13,080 nt of DNA, from contig JAGGTX010000034.1 of NCBI GenBank assembly GCA_021163525.1, positions 1 to 13,080 on the forward strand. The letters are read 5' to 3'. This DNA comes from Caldifarciminota bacterium. GTDB taxonomy: Bacteria > Hydrothermota > UBA3072 > B12-G15. The position numbers and the translations under genes were made by a program. Positions 12,958 through 13,080 of this stretch are shown in pieces (the first letter of the stretch is position 1; every line of letters starts with the position of its first letter). Under the pieces are notes generated by a model that did not search any database, was not told the DNA's origin, and saw nothing but the letters and a program-made list of their open reading frames with translations.

Positions 12958-13080
12958 ATGATTTTATTACTCGCAATTGCATGGTATTCTCCATTAAATT
13001 TTGAGATTACAAACAAGAACATCCACCAACCCCTCTGTGGAGTTGTGATTAAAACTGTTTCTCCAGAGTTTATAACTGCT
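12958..13080 (+). CDS. 5' end of an unidentified, probably exported protein, cut by the right edge
   Basis: From ATG 12958 the frame is open through the last base (41 codons). AGGAGG 6 nt upstream supports a real start. The protein begins MILLLAIAWYSPLNFEI, a short uncharged hydrophobic segment like those of the two GWxTD proteins, so export is likely. The next residues (including CGVVIKTVSPEF) look beta-like but are too few to assign a family. The gene follows the transposon-like debris and points away from the oxidoreductase. Confidence 0.6.
   Translation, partial: MILLLAIAWYSPLNFEITNKNIHQPLCGVVIKTVSPEFITA

Overview
The window looks like a compact, low-to-moderate GC bacterial chromosome segment. 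Arg is written mostly as AGG/AGA and Ile often as ATA, proteins are rich in Lys/Glu, and genes abut or overlap by 1-52 nt. Those codon habits are common in thermophiles. Tandem secreted GWxTD-domain proteins point to the WOR-3/Stahlbacteria/Hydrothermae or wider Bacteroidota-like neighbourhood. The lineage is inferred from family distribution and style only; there is no rRNA here to confirm it.

Layout from left to right. (1) Positions 1-140 hold a probable 3' end of a plus-strand gene that converges on mazG. (2) A minus-strand operon reads nnr (NAD(P)HX repair) -> class II fructose-bisphosphate aldolase -> mazG (NTP pyrophosphohydrolase) between 3278 and 119, with overlapping ends. This is a metabolite-repair and housekeeping set. 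(3) A 307-bp divergent region (3279-3585) carries a promoter for each side, a long imperfect inverted repeat, and two copies of an AT-rich palindrome, one of them inside the glnA promoter. (4) A plus-strand operon runs glnA -> class A penicillin-binding protein -> OmpA/MotB-type peptidoglycan-binding protein -> ThiI/MnmA-like PP-loop enzyme (3586-8577). (5) A separate plus-strand unit holds two tandem GWxTD-domain exported proteins (8635-11024). (6) A convergent minus-strand DAO-family FAD oxidoreductase (12228-11011) overlaps the second GWxTD gene by 14 nt. (7) A gene-poor stretch of about 700 bp (12229-12957) carries that oxidoreductase's promoter and a remnant resembling a transposase C-terminus. 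(8) A gene enters at 12958 and runs off the right edge.

The most consistent non-coding signal is promoter placement. Each of the four best promoters has a TTGACA/TTGACT -35 box and a 17-nt spacer, and puts the predicted transcription start 0-14 nt from the start codon. For glnA and the first GWxTD gene the predicted +1 falls exactly on the A of an ATG and no Shine-Dalgarno is present, so leaderless mRNAs are predicted. For nnr and the oxidoreductase the predicted leader is only 13-14 nt and consists almost entirely of an AGGAGG ribosome-binding site.

I found no CRISPR array, tRNA, rRNA, defence island or biosynthetic cluster. The items most likely to hold new biology are the GWxTD pair (family function unknown; the signature is degenerate in the second copy), the regulatory DNA between nnr and glnA, and the mixed leaderless/short-leader transcription pattern.
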